Positions 25,721 to 35,829 of a DNA stretch of 64,000 bases are shown in pieces (position 1 is the first letter of the stretch; every line of letters begins with the position of its first letter). Source of the DNA: Ruminiclostridium sp. (GTDB taxonomy: Bacteria; Bacillota; Clostridia; Oscillospirales; Ruminococcaceae); NCBI GenBank assembly GCA_017465545.1, contig JAFTVY010000051.1, forward strand, positions 35,813 to 99,812, read 5' to 3'. A model generated the notes under the pieces. The model was not told the origin of the DNA and made no database searches. It saw only the letters and a list, made by a program, of their open reading frames with translations. A program made the translations under genes and the position numbers.

Positions 25721-28051
25721 ATGAACACAAACGAAACCGGACTTATGAATGAAACAGCAGAAAGCAGATATGAAAAAGCCGCAGCGCTTACAAAGGAAAA
25801 GGTAACGATACACGAGCTTATAAACTTTGATAAGGGACTTGATACTCCCGTCAAGGTTTCGGTAGTCGTACCTGTATGCAACGTAGAAAAGTTTTTAAGA
25901 GAATGTATGGACAGCTGTGTAAATCAGACTCTTAAAGATATCGAAATCATCTGTGTAAACGACGGCTCAACAGACAGCTGTATGGATATTCTCCGTGAAT
26001 ATGCAGAGCAGTATGACTTTGTAAAGGTTATAAACAAGGACAATGCCGGCTACGGCCACGCTGTAAATATCGGTATGGATATGGCACGAGGCGAATACAT
26101 CGGTATCGTTGAAAGTGACGACTATGTAGCTCTCAATATGTATGAGGAGCTTTACAACATCGCCATTGAGCAGGGCGGCGTTGATATGGTAAAGGCTGAC
26201 CACAACAGATTCGTTGACGTCAACGGCAAGCGTGAGCTTACCTATATCATGGCGGCTTACAGAGCTTATTACAAGAAGATACTTCACCCCAAGGAAGAAC
26301 ACGAAGTATTCAGATTCAATATGCAGACCTGGTCCGGTATCTACAGAAATCAGTATATAAGAGATAATCTCATCAGACACAACGAAACTCCCGGTGCTTC
26401 CTTCCAGGATAACGGCTTCTACTTCAAGACCTACTGCAACGCAGATACGGTTTACTTTGTAGATAAGCCCTACTACTTCTACAGATTCGACAACCCCAAT
26501 TCTTCTATACATAACAAGGGCAAGACTGACGCTGTAAAGCTTGAATTCGATTTACTGCACCAGTACGTTGATGATTTTGAAAAGGAAGAATTTGAGGGCG
26601 TTTACTACTGGAAGCAGTTCAAGTCCTATCTTTTCACACTTGACAGAATCGCCCAGGAATTAAAGGAAGAATTCTACAACTTTATGGTTGAAGAATTCAG
26701 AAGCAACAAGGAAAAGGGCTATTACGAAAATTCTATCTTTGATAATGCAGAACAGACAATGCTTGACTGGATGCTCAGCGATCCTGACGAGTATTATGAC
26801 CTTCGTGTAAAGGAAAAGAAGATTTCCGTTATTATCCCTATCTACAACGTAGAGCCTTATCTTGCAGAATGTCTTGAAAGCGTAATTTCCCAGACTCTCA
26901 CAGATATAGAAATCATCTGTATCAACGACGGTTCAACCGATAAGTCCTGGGACGTACTTATGAAGTATGCTAAGAAGGACAAGCGTATAAAGGCACTCAA
27001 TCAGAAGAACATCGGCGTAGGCGCTACAAGAAACAAGGGTATCGACCTTGCTCACGGCGAATTCGTTATCTTTATGGACCCTGATGACTTCTATCCCGAT
27101 AACGAGGTACTCGAAACCCTCTACAACAACGCTGTAAACAATAACGTAAAGATTTCCGGCGGTTCCTTCAGTGACTTTATCGACGGTAAGGTAAACTATG
27201 AGTACAAGGGAACGCTCAAGGACTACGTTTTCGAGACTGACGGAGTTATGAAGTACGCTGATTATCAGTTTGACTACGGCTTCCATAGATTTATCTATAA
27301 TACGGCAATGCTGAGAGAAAAGCAGATTTACTTCCCCAGACTGAAGAGATTCCAGGATCCCCCGTTCTTCATTTCCGCTATGATTGCCGCAGAAGAATTC
27401 TATGCAACAACAAAGGTAGTATACAGATACAGAAGAAACAGCCATCCCATGGTATGGACAAACGAAAAGCTCATACACGCTCTTACAGGTCTTACAGATG
27501 ACCTTATCCTTTCAAGAGATAACGGAATGGTAAAGCTTCACTCCACTACGGTACAGAGAATCTTCCTTACCTACGTAGGACCTATCTGCAACCTTATAAC
27601 CAAGAATAACAAGGAGCTTATTGCGGTTCTTGATAACTTCATGGCGCTTATTGACGAATCTCTTATCGATCCTGAGATTGCTACAAAGTATGAGCCCGGC
27701 TATATCTGGAAGCTTATCGTTATCGAGCAGGAAAAGCGCCTTGCAGAGGCAAAGAAGACAATTGCCGACAAGGATAAGAAGATAAAGGAGGCAAACGCTT
27801 CCACAAAGCTCAGCATCTCCTTTAGTGACATAGATTATATGTGCACAAAGCAGTCCGAAGTAATAAAGAAGGAATTCAGCAGCTGCACAAACGAGCTTAA
27901 GAAGATAAGCAACGAGCTGAGAAGAGTAGAGGATCAGAACAAGCAGTATATGTACGAGCTTGAACACATCAGATGCTCCTTCTCCTACAAGCTTGGTATG
28001 TTCCTTACCTGGCTTCCCAGAAAGATAAAGAAGCTTTTCAGCAAGGGCTGA
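25721..28051 (+). CDS. double-domain GT2 glycosyltransferase with coiled coil
   Basis: A 776-residue paralogue of the preceding enzyme. GT2 domain 1 begins near residue 46 (VSVVVPVCN, VNDGSTDS, ESDDY) and domain 2 near 370 (ISVIIPIYN, INDGSTDKS, DPDDF). After domain 2 a Lys/Glu-rich helical region (about 665-750) should form a coiled coil, and the tail is SYKLGMFLTWLPRKIKKLF. The segment SGIYRNQYIRDNLIRHNETP aligns with SGIYRRSFITENEIFHNETP in the neighbour. Codon usage is more uniform than in the neighbour, which may reflect higher expression. Role: surface-glycan assembly. Confidence 0.88.
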   Translation: MNTNETGLMNETAESRYEKAAALTKEKVTIHELINFDKGLDTPVKVSVVVPVCNVEKFLRECMDSCVNQTLKDIEIICVNDGSTDSCMDILREYAEQYDFVKVINKDNAGYGHAVNIGMDMARGEYIGIVESDDYVALNMYEELYNIAIEQGGVDMVKADHNRFVDVNGKRELTYIMAAYRAYYKKILHPKEEHEVFRFNMQTWSGIYRNQYIRDNLIRHNETPGASFQDNGFYFKTYCNADTVYFVDKPYYFYRFDNPNSSIHNKGKTDAVKLEFDLLHQYVDDFEKEEFEGVYYWKQFKSYLFTLDRIAQELKEEFYNFMVEEFRSNKEKGYYENSIFDNAEQTMLDWMLSDPDEYYDLRVKEKKISVIIPIYNVEPYLAECLESVISQTLTDIEIICINDGSTDKSWDVLMKYAKKDKRIKALNQKNIGVGATRNKGIDLAHGEFVIFMDPDDFYPDNEVLETLYNNAVNNNVKISGGSFSDFIDGKVNYEYKGTLKDYVFETDGVMKYADYQFDYGFHRFIYNTAMLREKQIYFPRLKRFQDPPFFISAMIAAEEFYATTKVVYRYRRNSHPMVWTNEKLIHALTGLTDDLILSRDNGMVKLHSTTVQRIFLTYVGPICNLITKNNKELIAVLDNFMALIDESLIDPEIATKYEPGYIWKLIVIEQEKRLAEAKKTIADKDKKIKEANASTKLSISFSDIDYMCTKQSEVIKKEFSSCTNELKKISNELRRVEDQNKQYMYELEHIRCSFSYKLGMFLTWLPRKIKKLFSKG

Positions 28052-28083
28052 TAAATTTACTATATAATTTCAGGAGATAACGT

Positions 28084-29493
28084 ATGTCGGTACTTGAAGA
28101 TGTATTCAAAGGCTCAGGGCTTGATAAAGATACTCATATAGCACAGCGCAGGGAGTTATACAGTAAGGATAAATCCCTGTTACAGGATAAGAATATTGTC
28201 ATTTCTCCTGAAAATATTGATACTGCCGGAAACGGCAGACTGACGCTTCAGTATGATAATACGGATTTTGAATGCTTTCTTTACCGTAAGGACAGCTCCG
28301 ATAAGCTGTACGTTCTGTTCAGCGGAGCGAGAAAAAGAGGCGCAGAACCGCCCGTTTTTGCACGTTGGTCATATTACAACTATACCGAAGGCACGATTCT
28401 TAATATAGCAGATCCTATGTTCCGTGATTTTGATGATCTGGAGCTTGGCTGGTATTACGGCGACAATGACAGCTGTTACGTAAATAAGATAGCAAGGCTT
28501 GCAAGAATCGTTGCTACAAAGCTTGGCAAGAAGGAGATTATCTTCTTCGGTTCGTCCGGTGGCGGCTTTGCGGCACTCCTTGCCGCCTGCAACTGTGTGG
28601 GCAGTACGGCGATTGCACTTAATGCACAGATAAAGCCCGTATTATGGGCGTACAGAAAAAAATTTGAAGCTATTACAGGTATGAGCCTTACAGTAAGAGA
28701 TGGATTCTTCCGTAACAATCTGCCTGAGCTTATAAAGGAATCCGTATATTCACGATTCATAATTATTGATAATATGTACAGCGAGAACGATAAATTGCAG
28801 ATGGCAAGTCTTTGTGACCAGTACGGCACAAGCGTTCAGTACGGACTTAACAAAATCAGCGATAACGTACTTGCGTGGGTGTATGATGCGGATCGTGGAG
28901 AAGAACATACTCCGCACAGCGCCCTTGACTTTCCGATGATGTTCTTTGCAATAGAATATCTGTACGAGCATTTCGATGATTGCGAAAAGCTGAAGGACTT
29001 GTTCCTTATATTCGGTGAATTCTGGGCGGAGCATTTTGACAACGAGCAAAAGCTAAAAGAGCTGAAGAAGCTTAAAGAGGATAAGAAAAAATTCGGCGGT
29101 ACGTCAGTAATTTCAGTATACGATGAGTCGGAGCATACCGTGATAGAAAGAATCGTTCAGAGCGGAAGTTGCGAAATTGAGGCTTCGGACAGTATCTGGA
29201 ATAACAAATGCGTCTGCGACGAGCTTTGTAAAAACAAGCTCTATAAGATAAAGATTATAAACCCCGTTTTATCACAAGGGCATAATCAGTACAGCCTGAC
29301 AATAAGGGATAATGCAACAAACGAGCTTCTGATGGATATTACGCTGCCTGCAGGAAAAAGCCGTACAATAGTGATAAATACGGAGAAGCATTCTCACAGT
29401 GCAAAGCTTAAGCTCTATTCAGGCATTGCAGGAAAAACGGAGGGCATTTCTCTAAAAGCGGATGTTGATATATACGAAATCGCAGTAGAATAA
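28084..29493 (+). CDS. alpha/beta-hydrolase-like protein, tandem copy 1
   Basis: The 469-residue protein has no signal peptide. A core alpha/beta-hydrolase motif IIFFGSSGGGFAAL places a nucleophile at S158 (G-x-S-x-G). A helical Lys-rich linker (about 318-335) leads to a C-terminal beta-sandwich of about 120 residues beginning near ISVYDE. The hydrolase part recalls capsule proteins of the XcbB/CpsF and Asp2 type, but I cannot assign a reaction; an acyltransferase or esterase acting on the glycan is possible. It has two tandem paralogues downstream, sharing its 5' end with copy 2 and its 3' half with copy 3. Confidence 0.8.
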   Translation: MSVLEDVFKGSGLDKDTHIAQRRELYSKDKSLLQDKNIVISPENIDTAGNGRLTLQYDNTDFECFLYRKDSSDKLYVLFSGARKRGAEPPVFARWSYYNYTEGTILNIADPMFRDFDDLELGWYYGDNDSCYVNKIARLARIVATKLGKKEIIFFGSSGGGFAALLAACNCVGSTAIALNAQIKPVLWAYRKKFEAITGMSLTVRDGFFRNNLPELIKESVYSRFIIIDNMYSENDKLQMASLCDQYGTSVQYGLNKISDNVLAWVYDADRGEEHTPHSALDFPMMFFAIEYLYEHFDDCEKLKDLFLIFGEFWAEHFDNEQKLKELKKLKEDKKKFGGTSVISVYDESEHTVIERIVQSGSCEIEASDSIWNNKCVCDELCKNKLYKIKIINPVLSQGHNQYSLTIRDNATNELLMDITLPAGKSRTIVINTEKHSHSAKLKLYSGIAGKTEGISLKADVDIYEIAVE

Positions 29494-29539
29494 GCCGTAA
29501 CTATCCGAGGGATATGATTTTATATCAAGGAGATAACGT

Positions 29540-30961
29540 ATGTCGGTACTTGAAGACGTATTCAAAGGTTCAGGGCTTGATAAAGAAACCCATATAGCAC
29601 AGCGCAGGGAGTTATACAGTAAGGACAAATCCCTGCTTCAGGATAAGAATATTGTCATTTCTCCTGAAAATATTGATACTGCTGAAAACGGCAGACTGAC
29701 GCTTCAGTATAAAAGTACTGATTACGAATGCTTTTATTACCGTAAGGATACGTCTGATAAGCTGTACGTTGTTTTCAACGGGGCACGAAAAACAGGAGCA
29801 GAGCTTCCTGTGCTTAAACGCTGGACCTATTACAGCTACATTGACGGAACGCTTCTTAATATAGCAGATCCTATGTTCCGTGTACATGACAAAGTAAAGC
29901 TTGGCTGGTATTACGGAGATGATGAGGACTGCTATGCCAGTCGTATAGCAGAGCTTGCGAAGATTGTTGCCGCAAAGCTCGGCAAAAAGGAAATAATCTT
30001 TTTCGGCTCATCCGGCGGCGGCTTTGCGGCACTCCTTGCCGCCTGCAACTGTGTAGGCAGTACGGCAGTCGTAATAAATCCACAGATAGTACCCGCCTTA
30101 TGGTCTTATGGAAAAGCCTTTGAAAATCTTACGGGTATGAGTCTTACCGCAAGAGATAAGTTCTGCCGCAACCATCTGCCTGAGCTTATAGAGGAATCTG
30201 TATATTCAAAATTTCTGATTATCAACAATATGTATAGCGAAGAAGATAATATGCAGATAGACGCAATGTGCAGGCAATTCGGCAAAAACGTTGAGTATGG
30301 TATGAACAAGCCCAGCAAGAATGTTCTGATATGGATGTATGATGCAGAACACGAAAATCCTCATTTTGCAATGGACTACCCTATGATTTTCTTTGCAATT
30401 GATTATCTTGCAAGACACTTTGACGAAGCAGAACAGCTAAGCGAGCTGTATCTCATTTTTGGCGAAATGTGGTCTGAGCATTGGCAGAAAATCTATGCTT
30501 CCGACGTAACACCACAGCTTGACACTCCTCCTGTGCCAAAGGAAAATGATAGTAAGGGTGCAGGTAAGGTATCTGTGATTGCAGATTACGCAGAGGGTAA
30601 CAGCTCCCTGATACAGCGGCTTATAGCGTTTGAACATTGCAGGGTAGAGGCAACGGACAGCATCTGGAACAACAAGTGCATATATGACAGGCTGCAGAAA
30701 AATAAAACCTATAAAATCGAGGTTGAAAATTCTGTGTTGTCCGGTGCGCAGGAAAAGTTTACGTTATCAATGAGAGATTCGGCAAATAATGAGCTTGTAA
30801 TGAACTTTACGCTGACAGCCGGTGAAAATCGTGCTATCATTATAAATACAGGCAACCTTTCCCATAGTGCAAAGCTCAAAATATACTCAGGTATAGTAGG
30901 AAAAACGCAAGGCGTTTCTCTTGAAGCTGACGTATCCATATATGAGATTATTGTAGAATAA
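29540..30961 (+). CDS. alpha/beta-hydrolase-like protein, tandem copy 2
   Basis: This 473-residue protein is a paralogue of its neighbours. The motif FFGSSGGGFAAL is intact (nucleophile S158). Its first 57 residues are almost those of copy 1 (MSVLEDVFKGSGLDKETHIA), but its linker is different: instead of a Lys-rich helix it has Pro-rich TPQLDTPPVPKEN, and its beta-sandwich is diverged (ISSIWNN-type core kept as ATDSIWNNKCIYD). It follows 46 bp after copy 1 behind AAGGAG. The same unknown function is presumed, with perhaps another acceptor. Confidence 0.78.
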   Translation: MSVLEDVFKGSGLDKETHIAQRRELYSKDKSLLQDKNIVISPENIDTAENGRLTLQYKSTDYECFYYRKDTSDKLYVVFNGARKTGAELPVLKRWTYYSYIDGTLLNIADPMFRVHDKVKLGWYYGDDEDCYASRIAELAKIVAAKLGKKEIIFFGSSGGGFAALLAACNCVGSTAVVINPQIVPALWSYGKAFENLTGMSLTARDKFCRNHLPELIEESVYSKFLIINNMYSEEDNMQIDAMCRQFGKNVEYGMNKPSKNVLIWMYDAEHENPHFAMDYPMIFFAIDYLARHFDEAEQLSELYLIFGEMWSEHWQKIYASDVTPQLDTPPVPKENDSKGAGKVSVIADYAEGNSSLIQRLIAFEHCRVEATDSIWNNKCIYDRLQKNKTYKIEVENSVLSGAQEKFTLSMRDSANNELVMNFTLTAGENRAIIINTGNLSHSAKLKIYSGIVGKTQGVSLEADVSIYEIIVE

Positions 30962-31007
30962 AGAATTAAAGGCTTCAGAAATTCGATTTGATATCGGGAG
31001 ATAAGAT

Positions 31008-32414
31008 ATGTCCGTACTTGAAGAATTATATAGTGCCTCAGGGCTTGATAAAGAAACCCATACAGCACAGCGTAAGGAGTTATACCGCAAGGATAAATCC
31101 ATGCTTTTGCAGACTGATACTGTCATATCTCCTGAAAATATCTCCTCTGCGGAAAACGGCAGACTTACAATTCAGTACAAAAGCACCGATTACGAGTGCT
31201 TTTATTATAAAAAAGACAGTTCGGACAGACTATACGTTATTCTGAACGGGGCAAGGAACGAAAACGAACCCTTGCCTGTATTAAAACGCTGGACCTATTA
31301 CAGCTATATCGATGGTACGGTTCTCAATATAGCCGATCCTTCGCTCCGTCTGTATGACGGTCTGATGCTCGGCTGGTACTACGGAGATGAAAGCTTCTGC
31401 TACGTAAACCGTATAGTGGAGCTTGTCAAGATAGTAGCTCACAGACTCGGCAAGAAGGAGATTATCTTCTTCGGTTCGTCAGGTGGTGGCTATGCGGCAC
31501 TTCTTGCCGCCTGCAACTGTATGGGCAGTACCGCTGTTGTAATAAATCCACAGATAAAGCTATCCATATACGAGGATGAAAAAAGATACAGCTTTGAAGA
31601 AATTACAGGAACAGACCTTAATAAAAACGACAGGTTTTCCCGTAATTTCCTGCCTGAGCTTATAAAGGAGTCCACAGAATCCCGCTTTATATTTATAGAA
31701 AATATGAATAGCGAGGAGGATATGGTACAGATAAATACCGTGTGCGAACAGTTCGGAGTCACTCCCGGCTACGGACTTAACAGACTCGGCAGAAATACGC
31801 TTGTCTGGATATATGACGCGCAGGCGGAAAAACCGCACAATGCACAGGACTTTCCGATAATGTTCTTTGCGATAGAATATCTGTACGAGCATTTTTATGA
31901 CGCTGAAAAGCTGAAGGACTTATATCTTATTTTCGGAGAATTCTGGGCGGAGCATTTTGACAATGAGCAAAAGCTGAAAGAACTGAAGGAGCTTAAAGAG
32001 GATAAGAAAAAATTCGGCGGCACGTCAGTAATTTCAGTATACGATGAGGCGGAGCATACCGTGACAGAAAGACTCGTTCAGAGTGGTAGTTACGAAATTG
32101 AGGCTTCGGACAGTATCTGGAATAACAAATGCGTCTGCGACGAGCTTTGTAAAAATAAGCTCTATAAGATAAAGATAAGAAACCCCGTTTTATCAGAAGG
32201 GCAGAATGAATACAGCCTGACGATAAGGGACAATGCCACAAACGAGCTTCTGATGGATATTACGCTTCCTGCAGGAAAAAGCCGTACAATAGTGATAAAT
32301 ACGGAAAAGCATTCCCACAGCGCAAAGCTTAAGCTCTATTCAGGCGTTGCAGGAAAAACGGAGGGCATTTCTCTCAAAGCGGACGTTTCGGTATATGAGA
32401 TTGTTATAAAATAA
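31008..32414 (+). CDS. alpha/beta-hydrolase-like protein, tandem copy 3
   Basis: The 468-residue third paralogue has FFGSSGGGYAAL as its nucleophile elbow. Its N-terminus (MSVLEELYSASGLDKETHTA) is diverged, its middle is closer to copy 2 (KSTDYECFYYKKD, LKRWTYYSYIDGT), and its C-terminal 150 residues are nearly those of copy 1 (FGEFWAEHFDNEQKLKELK). It follows 46 bp after copy 2 behind GGGAGATAAG. ugd follows 61 bp later. Function as for the other copies is unknown. Confidence 0.78.
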   Translation: MSVLEELYSASGLDKETHTAQRKELYRKDKSMLLQTDTVISPENISSAENGRLTIQYKSTDYECFYYKKDSSDRLYVILNGARNENEPLPVLKRWTYYSYIDGTVLNIADPSLRLYDGLMLGWYYGDESFCYVNRIVELVKIVAHRLGKKEIIFFGSSGGGYAALLAACNCMGSTAVVINPQIKLSIYEDEKRYSFEEITGTDLNKNDRFSRNFLPELIKESTESRFIFIENMNSEEDMVQINTVCEQFGVTPGYGLNRLGRNTLVWIYDAQAEKPHNAQDFPIMFFAIEYLYEHFYDAEKLKDLYLIFGEFWAEHFDNEQKLKELKELKEDKKKFGGTSVISVYDEAEHTVTERLVQSGSYEIEASDSIWNNKCVCDELCKNKLYKIKIRNPVLSEGQNEYSLTIRDNATNELLMDITLPAGKSRTIVINTEKHSHSAKLKLYSGVAGKTEGISLKADVSVYEIVIK

Positions 32415-32475
32415 AGGTAATAACGCTGTAGAACAGCTTATATATATTTTCAGGTAAAAAAGGAAAGGCAAAAAT

Positions 32476-33681
32476 ATGAGTCACATTATTACAGTTGCCG
32501 GCACAGGCTACGTTGGTTTATCCAATGCGATAATTTTAGCACAGAACAACAAGGTGTTTGCAGTTGACATCATCCCCGAAAAGGTAGAGATGATAAACAG
32601 CGGCAAGTCGCCCATTGTAGATAAGGAGATAGAAGAATATCTTGCTACAAAGGAGCTTGACCTTACCGCTACACTTGACGGAGAGACAGCCTACAAGCAG
32701 TCCGAATTCGTTATCATTTCAACTCCCACAAACTATGACGAAACAAGAAACTATTTTGATACCTCATCAGTAGAAGCGGTTATTGAAACGGTTATAAAGG
32801 TAAATCCCGATGCAATCATGATTGTAAAATCCACAGTCCCCGTAGGCTTTACTGCAGAAATGAGAGAAAAGTACGGTACCGAAAATATCATTTTCAGCCC
32901 CGAATTCTTAAGAGAGGGCAGAGCGTTATACGATAACCTTTACCCCTCAAGAATCATTGTAAGTATTCTTGAAGGCAACGAAAAGATTACAAATGCCGCT
33001 CATAAGTTTGCAGAGCTTTTACAGCAGGGTGCGATCAAGCAGGATATACCCACGCTCTTTATCAAGTCCACAGAAGCAGAGGCAGTAAAGCTCTTTGCAA
33101 ATACCTATCTTGCATTAAGAGTAAGCTACTTCAACGAGCTTGACACCTATGCGGAAATCAACGGTCTTGATGCAAAGCAGATCATCGAGGGCGTAGGTCT
33201 TGATCCCCGTATCGGCTCACACTACAACAACCCATCCTTCGGTTACGGCGGTTACTGTCTGCCCAAGGATACAAAACAGCTCCTTGCAAACTATACCGAC
33301 GTTCCCGAAAATATAATCGAGGCTATTGTAAAGTCAAATCATACAAGAAAGAGCGTTGTAGCGGCACGTATCCTTGAAAAGGGCGGCCACCCCGATAAGA
33401 AGGTTACAGTCGGCGTATACCGCCTTATTATGAAGGCAAACTCCGATAACTTCAGACAGAGTGCTATTCAGGGTGTTATGAAGCGCCTTGCCGATAAGGG
33501 TGCTACAGTCGTTATCTACGAACCCACACTCAAAACAGACGAGTTTGAAGGCTACAAGGTTATTCACGATATCGATGAGTTCAAGAAGCTTTCAGACGTA
33601 ATCGCCGTTAACAGATTCAGCGAAGAACTCAGCGACGTTATGGACAAGGTCTATACAAGAGATATATTCTTCAGAGATTAA
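32476..33681 (+). CDS. ugd: UDP-glucose 6-dehydrogenase
   Basis: Ugd oxidises UDP-glucose to UDP-glucuronate with two NAD+, supplying an acidic sugar donor. The 401-residue protein has the N-terminal Rossmann motif [10 protein letters not shown] (9-18), SPEFLREG, and catalytic C261 in [10 protein letters not shown]. The length fits the short E. coli-type Ugd. It ends the glycan cluster before a terminator, so the product polymer probably contains glucuronate or a derivative. Confidence 0.93.
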   Translation: MSHIITVAGTGYVGLSNAIILAQNNKVFAVDIIPEKVEMINSGKSPIVDKEIEEYLATKELDLTATLDGETAYKQSEFVIISTPTNYDETRNYFDTSSVEAVIETVIKVNPDAIMIVKSTVPVGFTAEMREKYGTENIIFSPEFLREGRALYDNLYPSRIIVSILEGNEKITNAAHKFAELLQQGAIKQDIPTLFIKSTEAEAVKLFANTYLALRVSYFNELDTYAEINGLDAKQIIEGVGLDPRIGSHYNNPSFGYGGYCLPKDTKQLLANYTDVPENIIEAIVKSNHTRKSVVAARILEKGGHPDKKVTVGVYRLIMKANSDNFRQSAIQGVMKRLADKGATVVIYEPTLKTDEFEGYKVIHDIDEFKKLSDVIAVNRFSEELSDVMDKVYTRDIFFRD

Positions 33682-33688
33682 AAAATTA

Positions 33689-33722
33689 CCCGTCAGGACT
33701 GATTTTGTTCCTGACGGGATTC
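33689..33722. terminator. terminator between ugd and the convergent HAD gene
   Basis: A 10-bp stem CCCGTCAGGA (33689-33698) / TCCTGACGGG (33709-33718) is followed by ATTCTTT and preceded by AAAAATTA, so it can serve both strands. Confidence 0.88.
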
Positions 33723-33723
33723 T

Positions 33724-35706
33724 TTATGCCTTTTTCATTACCTGCTCTTCGTGGGAGTATTCGGTAAAGCCCTTTTTGAAATAATCCTTATCCCTTGCCG
33801 CATATCCAAAGGGTGCATATGCGTCGTTGCCGCTGATGTTTTTCAGATAAGGATATTTACCGCACAGCAGGTCATAATCTCTTGCAAAGGCGATAATGCC
33901 ATCTGCAATTTTTCTGACGTACTCGCTGTTGGGGTTGTCCGATAAAACGGGCTTTTTATTTTCGTCGATCTTCAGCGCAGAGCCTTCCTCACTGCTGAAC
34001 AGCATCTCAAAATAAAGATTATGCTTTAAGGTCGGCAGGTGAGCGTGATACAAGTCACGGTTATGAGCCGAAGAAAAGCAATAAGCCGAAAGCCTTCCGC
34101 TTTGAATAAAGCTGTCGGAGGTGTCTGCGCTGAGATGATAGGCATTGTTTGTAGCACATAAAGCTCCGTAAACCTCGCAGTCGGGGTTTATTTCCTTTAT
34201 AACCGAGGACAGGGAGAAATATCCGCTACCTGCCCAGCCGCAGTCTACCAGCAGTACTCTTTTTTTGTCTTCGATAACGTCCTTTACGTAGGACAGAATA
34301 TTTTCCTTGTCCTTATTAAGAATCGGAGATACCTTGTCCCAGTTTTCATATATGCAGCTACTTAAAGCCACAGCTCCGTTTCCGTCAAGGGTACGGCTTG
34401 TATCAATTCCGAGACTGTCAGCAAGCTCCGCAAGTCCCATTTCTTCAAGAGCGTCAAGGACGATCTTGCTGTTGGAGGTCTTCTGGAGAATATACTTATC
34501 GGTAAAATCGTTTCTCATACTGTCGGCGCTTGCGATAGTGCCAAGACTTCTTGACCAGTATATATATTCCGTATCACAGCCACCGCAGTAGCTGTCGTAT
34601 ATCTTCTTTACTATATATCCGTCACGGCTTAAAAAGAGGATTTTATCTATATTCTTTTCCTTTGCCAGCTTTTCAATAAACTGTGCATAGCCGTATATCA
34701 GAATACCGCCGCAGTTATATCCGTAGCAGAAATACTTATCGTACTGCTCCTCACTGCCGTACATTTTCTTGTTGACAAGTCCCGCCCAGGCACTTTTTAC
34801 AAGCGGTGACATTTCGTCGGTGCGGTACAGATTTCCCTTGCTGTCGGGGTTTGTGCATCTGAAAGCCGTGATACCGTGCTTCTGTGCATTTTCTATATCG
34901 GAGTGAGCGTTATCGCCCACGTGGGCAAAGCTTTTTGACTCTGCCTTCATTTCCTTTAAAAGCTTGTAGACGTTGCCCTCTGCCTTGGATTTTAAAATAT
35001 CGCAGGAAACTATGATTTCGGTATCGCTGACGTCATATCCGCAGAAAGAAAGAAGCTCTCTCATATATTCTTCGGATAAATACATATCACTCAGGATAAC
35101 GGGCTTTTTACCTTTTTTGCATAATGCTTCCCATACCTTTTTCATATAGGGATTTGCATAGCAGAAATTCTTTTCTGCAATAAGCTCCTCGGCTATTACA
35201 GTAGCCTTGTCAAGTCCCGTGGTATTATGCAGGGTATCGGCAATCTCGTCTATGCTTACTTCATAAGTGCCGGACAGTCTGTGCTTTTCCTTTCTTGTAG
35301 AAACCTCAGCGTCAATACGTAGCTTGCGGTAGTTCGGAAAGTTCAGTCTTTCTCCCACAAAGTAGAATACGTCGGTAGGTCTTGCAAGGTATCTGTATAT
35401 AAGGGTATCGAATACGTCAAAGGTTATTACGTCGAAGTCTGACAGCTTTTTTACAAGCTCCTCTGCGGATACTTCTGCCGTACGGCTTTCGCAGACGGGA
35501 AGAATACGTTTTTCTTTGGGTAGCTTTATTTCCTGACTTCTGTCACCTAAAATATAATATGAAAAATTAAGCCCTGCAAGATACCTCATCTTTTTAAAGG
35601 TACCTGCACGCTTACCGCTGTCGCTGTTCGTATACGCCTCAAACTTTGCCTTTATCAGTTTTTTCTTGTTTACGAGAATATTATATGCCGCAAGCTTCAT
35701 TCCCAT
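33724..35706 (-). CDS. HAD-superfamily protein, COG5610 type
   Basis: The 660-residue protein has an N-terminal HAD phosphatase-like domain: FDVFDT with D97 and D100, SDMYLSEEYM, and VGDNAHSD (motif IV). Its C-terminal half is the uncharacterised region seen in COG5610 proteins (KILFLSRDGYIV). Such proteins are frequent in glycosyltransferase clusters, but their reaction is unknown. ATG at 35706 has GGAGG 10 bases upstream on the minus strand. It is convergent with ugd and divergent from the amidase gene, with its own promoter. Confidence 0.8.
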   Translation of the reverse strand: MGMKLAAYNILVNKKKLIKAKFEAYTNSDSGKRAGTFKKMRYLAGLNFSYYILGDRSQEIKLPKEKRILPVCESRTAEVSAEELVKKLSDFDVITFDVFDTLIYRYLARPTDVFYFVGERLNFPNYRKLRIDAEVSTRKEKHRLSGTYEVSIDEIADTLHNTTGLDKATVIAEELIAEKNFCYANPYMKKVWEALCKKGKKPVILSDMYLSEEYMRELLSFCGYDVSDTEIIVSCDILKSKAEGNVYKLLKEMKAESKSFAHVGDNAHSDIENAQKHGITAFRCTNPDSKGNLYRTDEMSPLVKSAWAGLVNKKMYGSEEQYDKYFCYGYNCGGILIYGYAQFIEKLAKEKNIDKILFLSRDGYIVKKIYDSYCGGCDTEYIYWSRSLGTIASADSMRNDFTDKYILQKTSNSKIVLDALEEMGLAELADSLGIDTSRTLDGNGAVALSSCIYENWDKVSPILNKDKENILSYVKDVIEDKKRVLLVDCGWAGSGYFSLSSVIKEINPDCEVYGALCATNNAYHLSADTSDSFIQSGRLSAYCFSSAHNRDLYHAHLPTLKHNLYFEMLFSSEEGSALKIDENKKPVLSDNPNSEYVRKIADGIIAFARDYDLLCGKYPYLKNISGNDAYAPFGYAARDKDYFKKGFTEYSHEEQVMKKA

Positions 35707-35742
35707 TACGCTTATACCTCCGCTTACCTTATAGCTATATTA

Positions 35743-35771
35743 ATTATATCACCTTGTCGGTAAAATTACAA
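35743..35771 (-). promoter_or_regulatory. promoter of the HAD gene
   Basis: On the minus strand TTGTAA (complement of 35766-35771), 17-bp spacer, TATAAT (complement of 35743-35748) with a TGn extension (TGATATAAT). Confidence 0.75.
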
Positions 35772-35800
35772 GCGAAGCGGAATAAATAACCTCTTAATCA

Positions 35801-35829
35801 TTGCCAAGCGGCGGAAAATATGATATACT
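35801..35829 (+). promoter_or_regulatory. promoter of the amidase gene
   Basis: TTGCCA (35801-35806), 17-bp spacer, TATACT (35824-35829) with TGn. It covers the upstream end of the amidase open frame, so the translation start must lie downstream (ATG 35901). Confidence 0.8.

Larger units (their letters stand above)
28084..32414 (+). repeat. tandem triplication with mosaic identity
   Basis: Three paralogous genes lie head to tail. 28084-28250 and 29540-29706 differ at only about a dozen bases. 29030-29490 and 31950-32410 are also nearly identical, while copy 2 is clearly different there. The middle parts differ among all three. The pattern suggests duplication followed by partial gene conversion. 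Confidence 0.85.

Noticed and set aside
23675-27478. Minus-strand open frames of 180-230 residues within the GT2 genes
   Set aside because: They lie wholly inside well-supported glycosyltransferase genes and arise from codon bias; no start signal or family resemblance.
22485-35706. Glycan cluster as a recent mobile island
   Set aside because: No integrase, transposase, tRNA site or flanking repeat is present, and codon use is like the neighbours.
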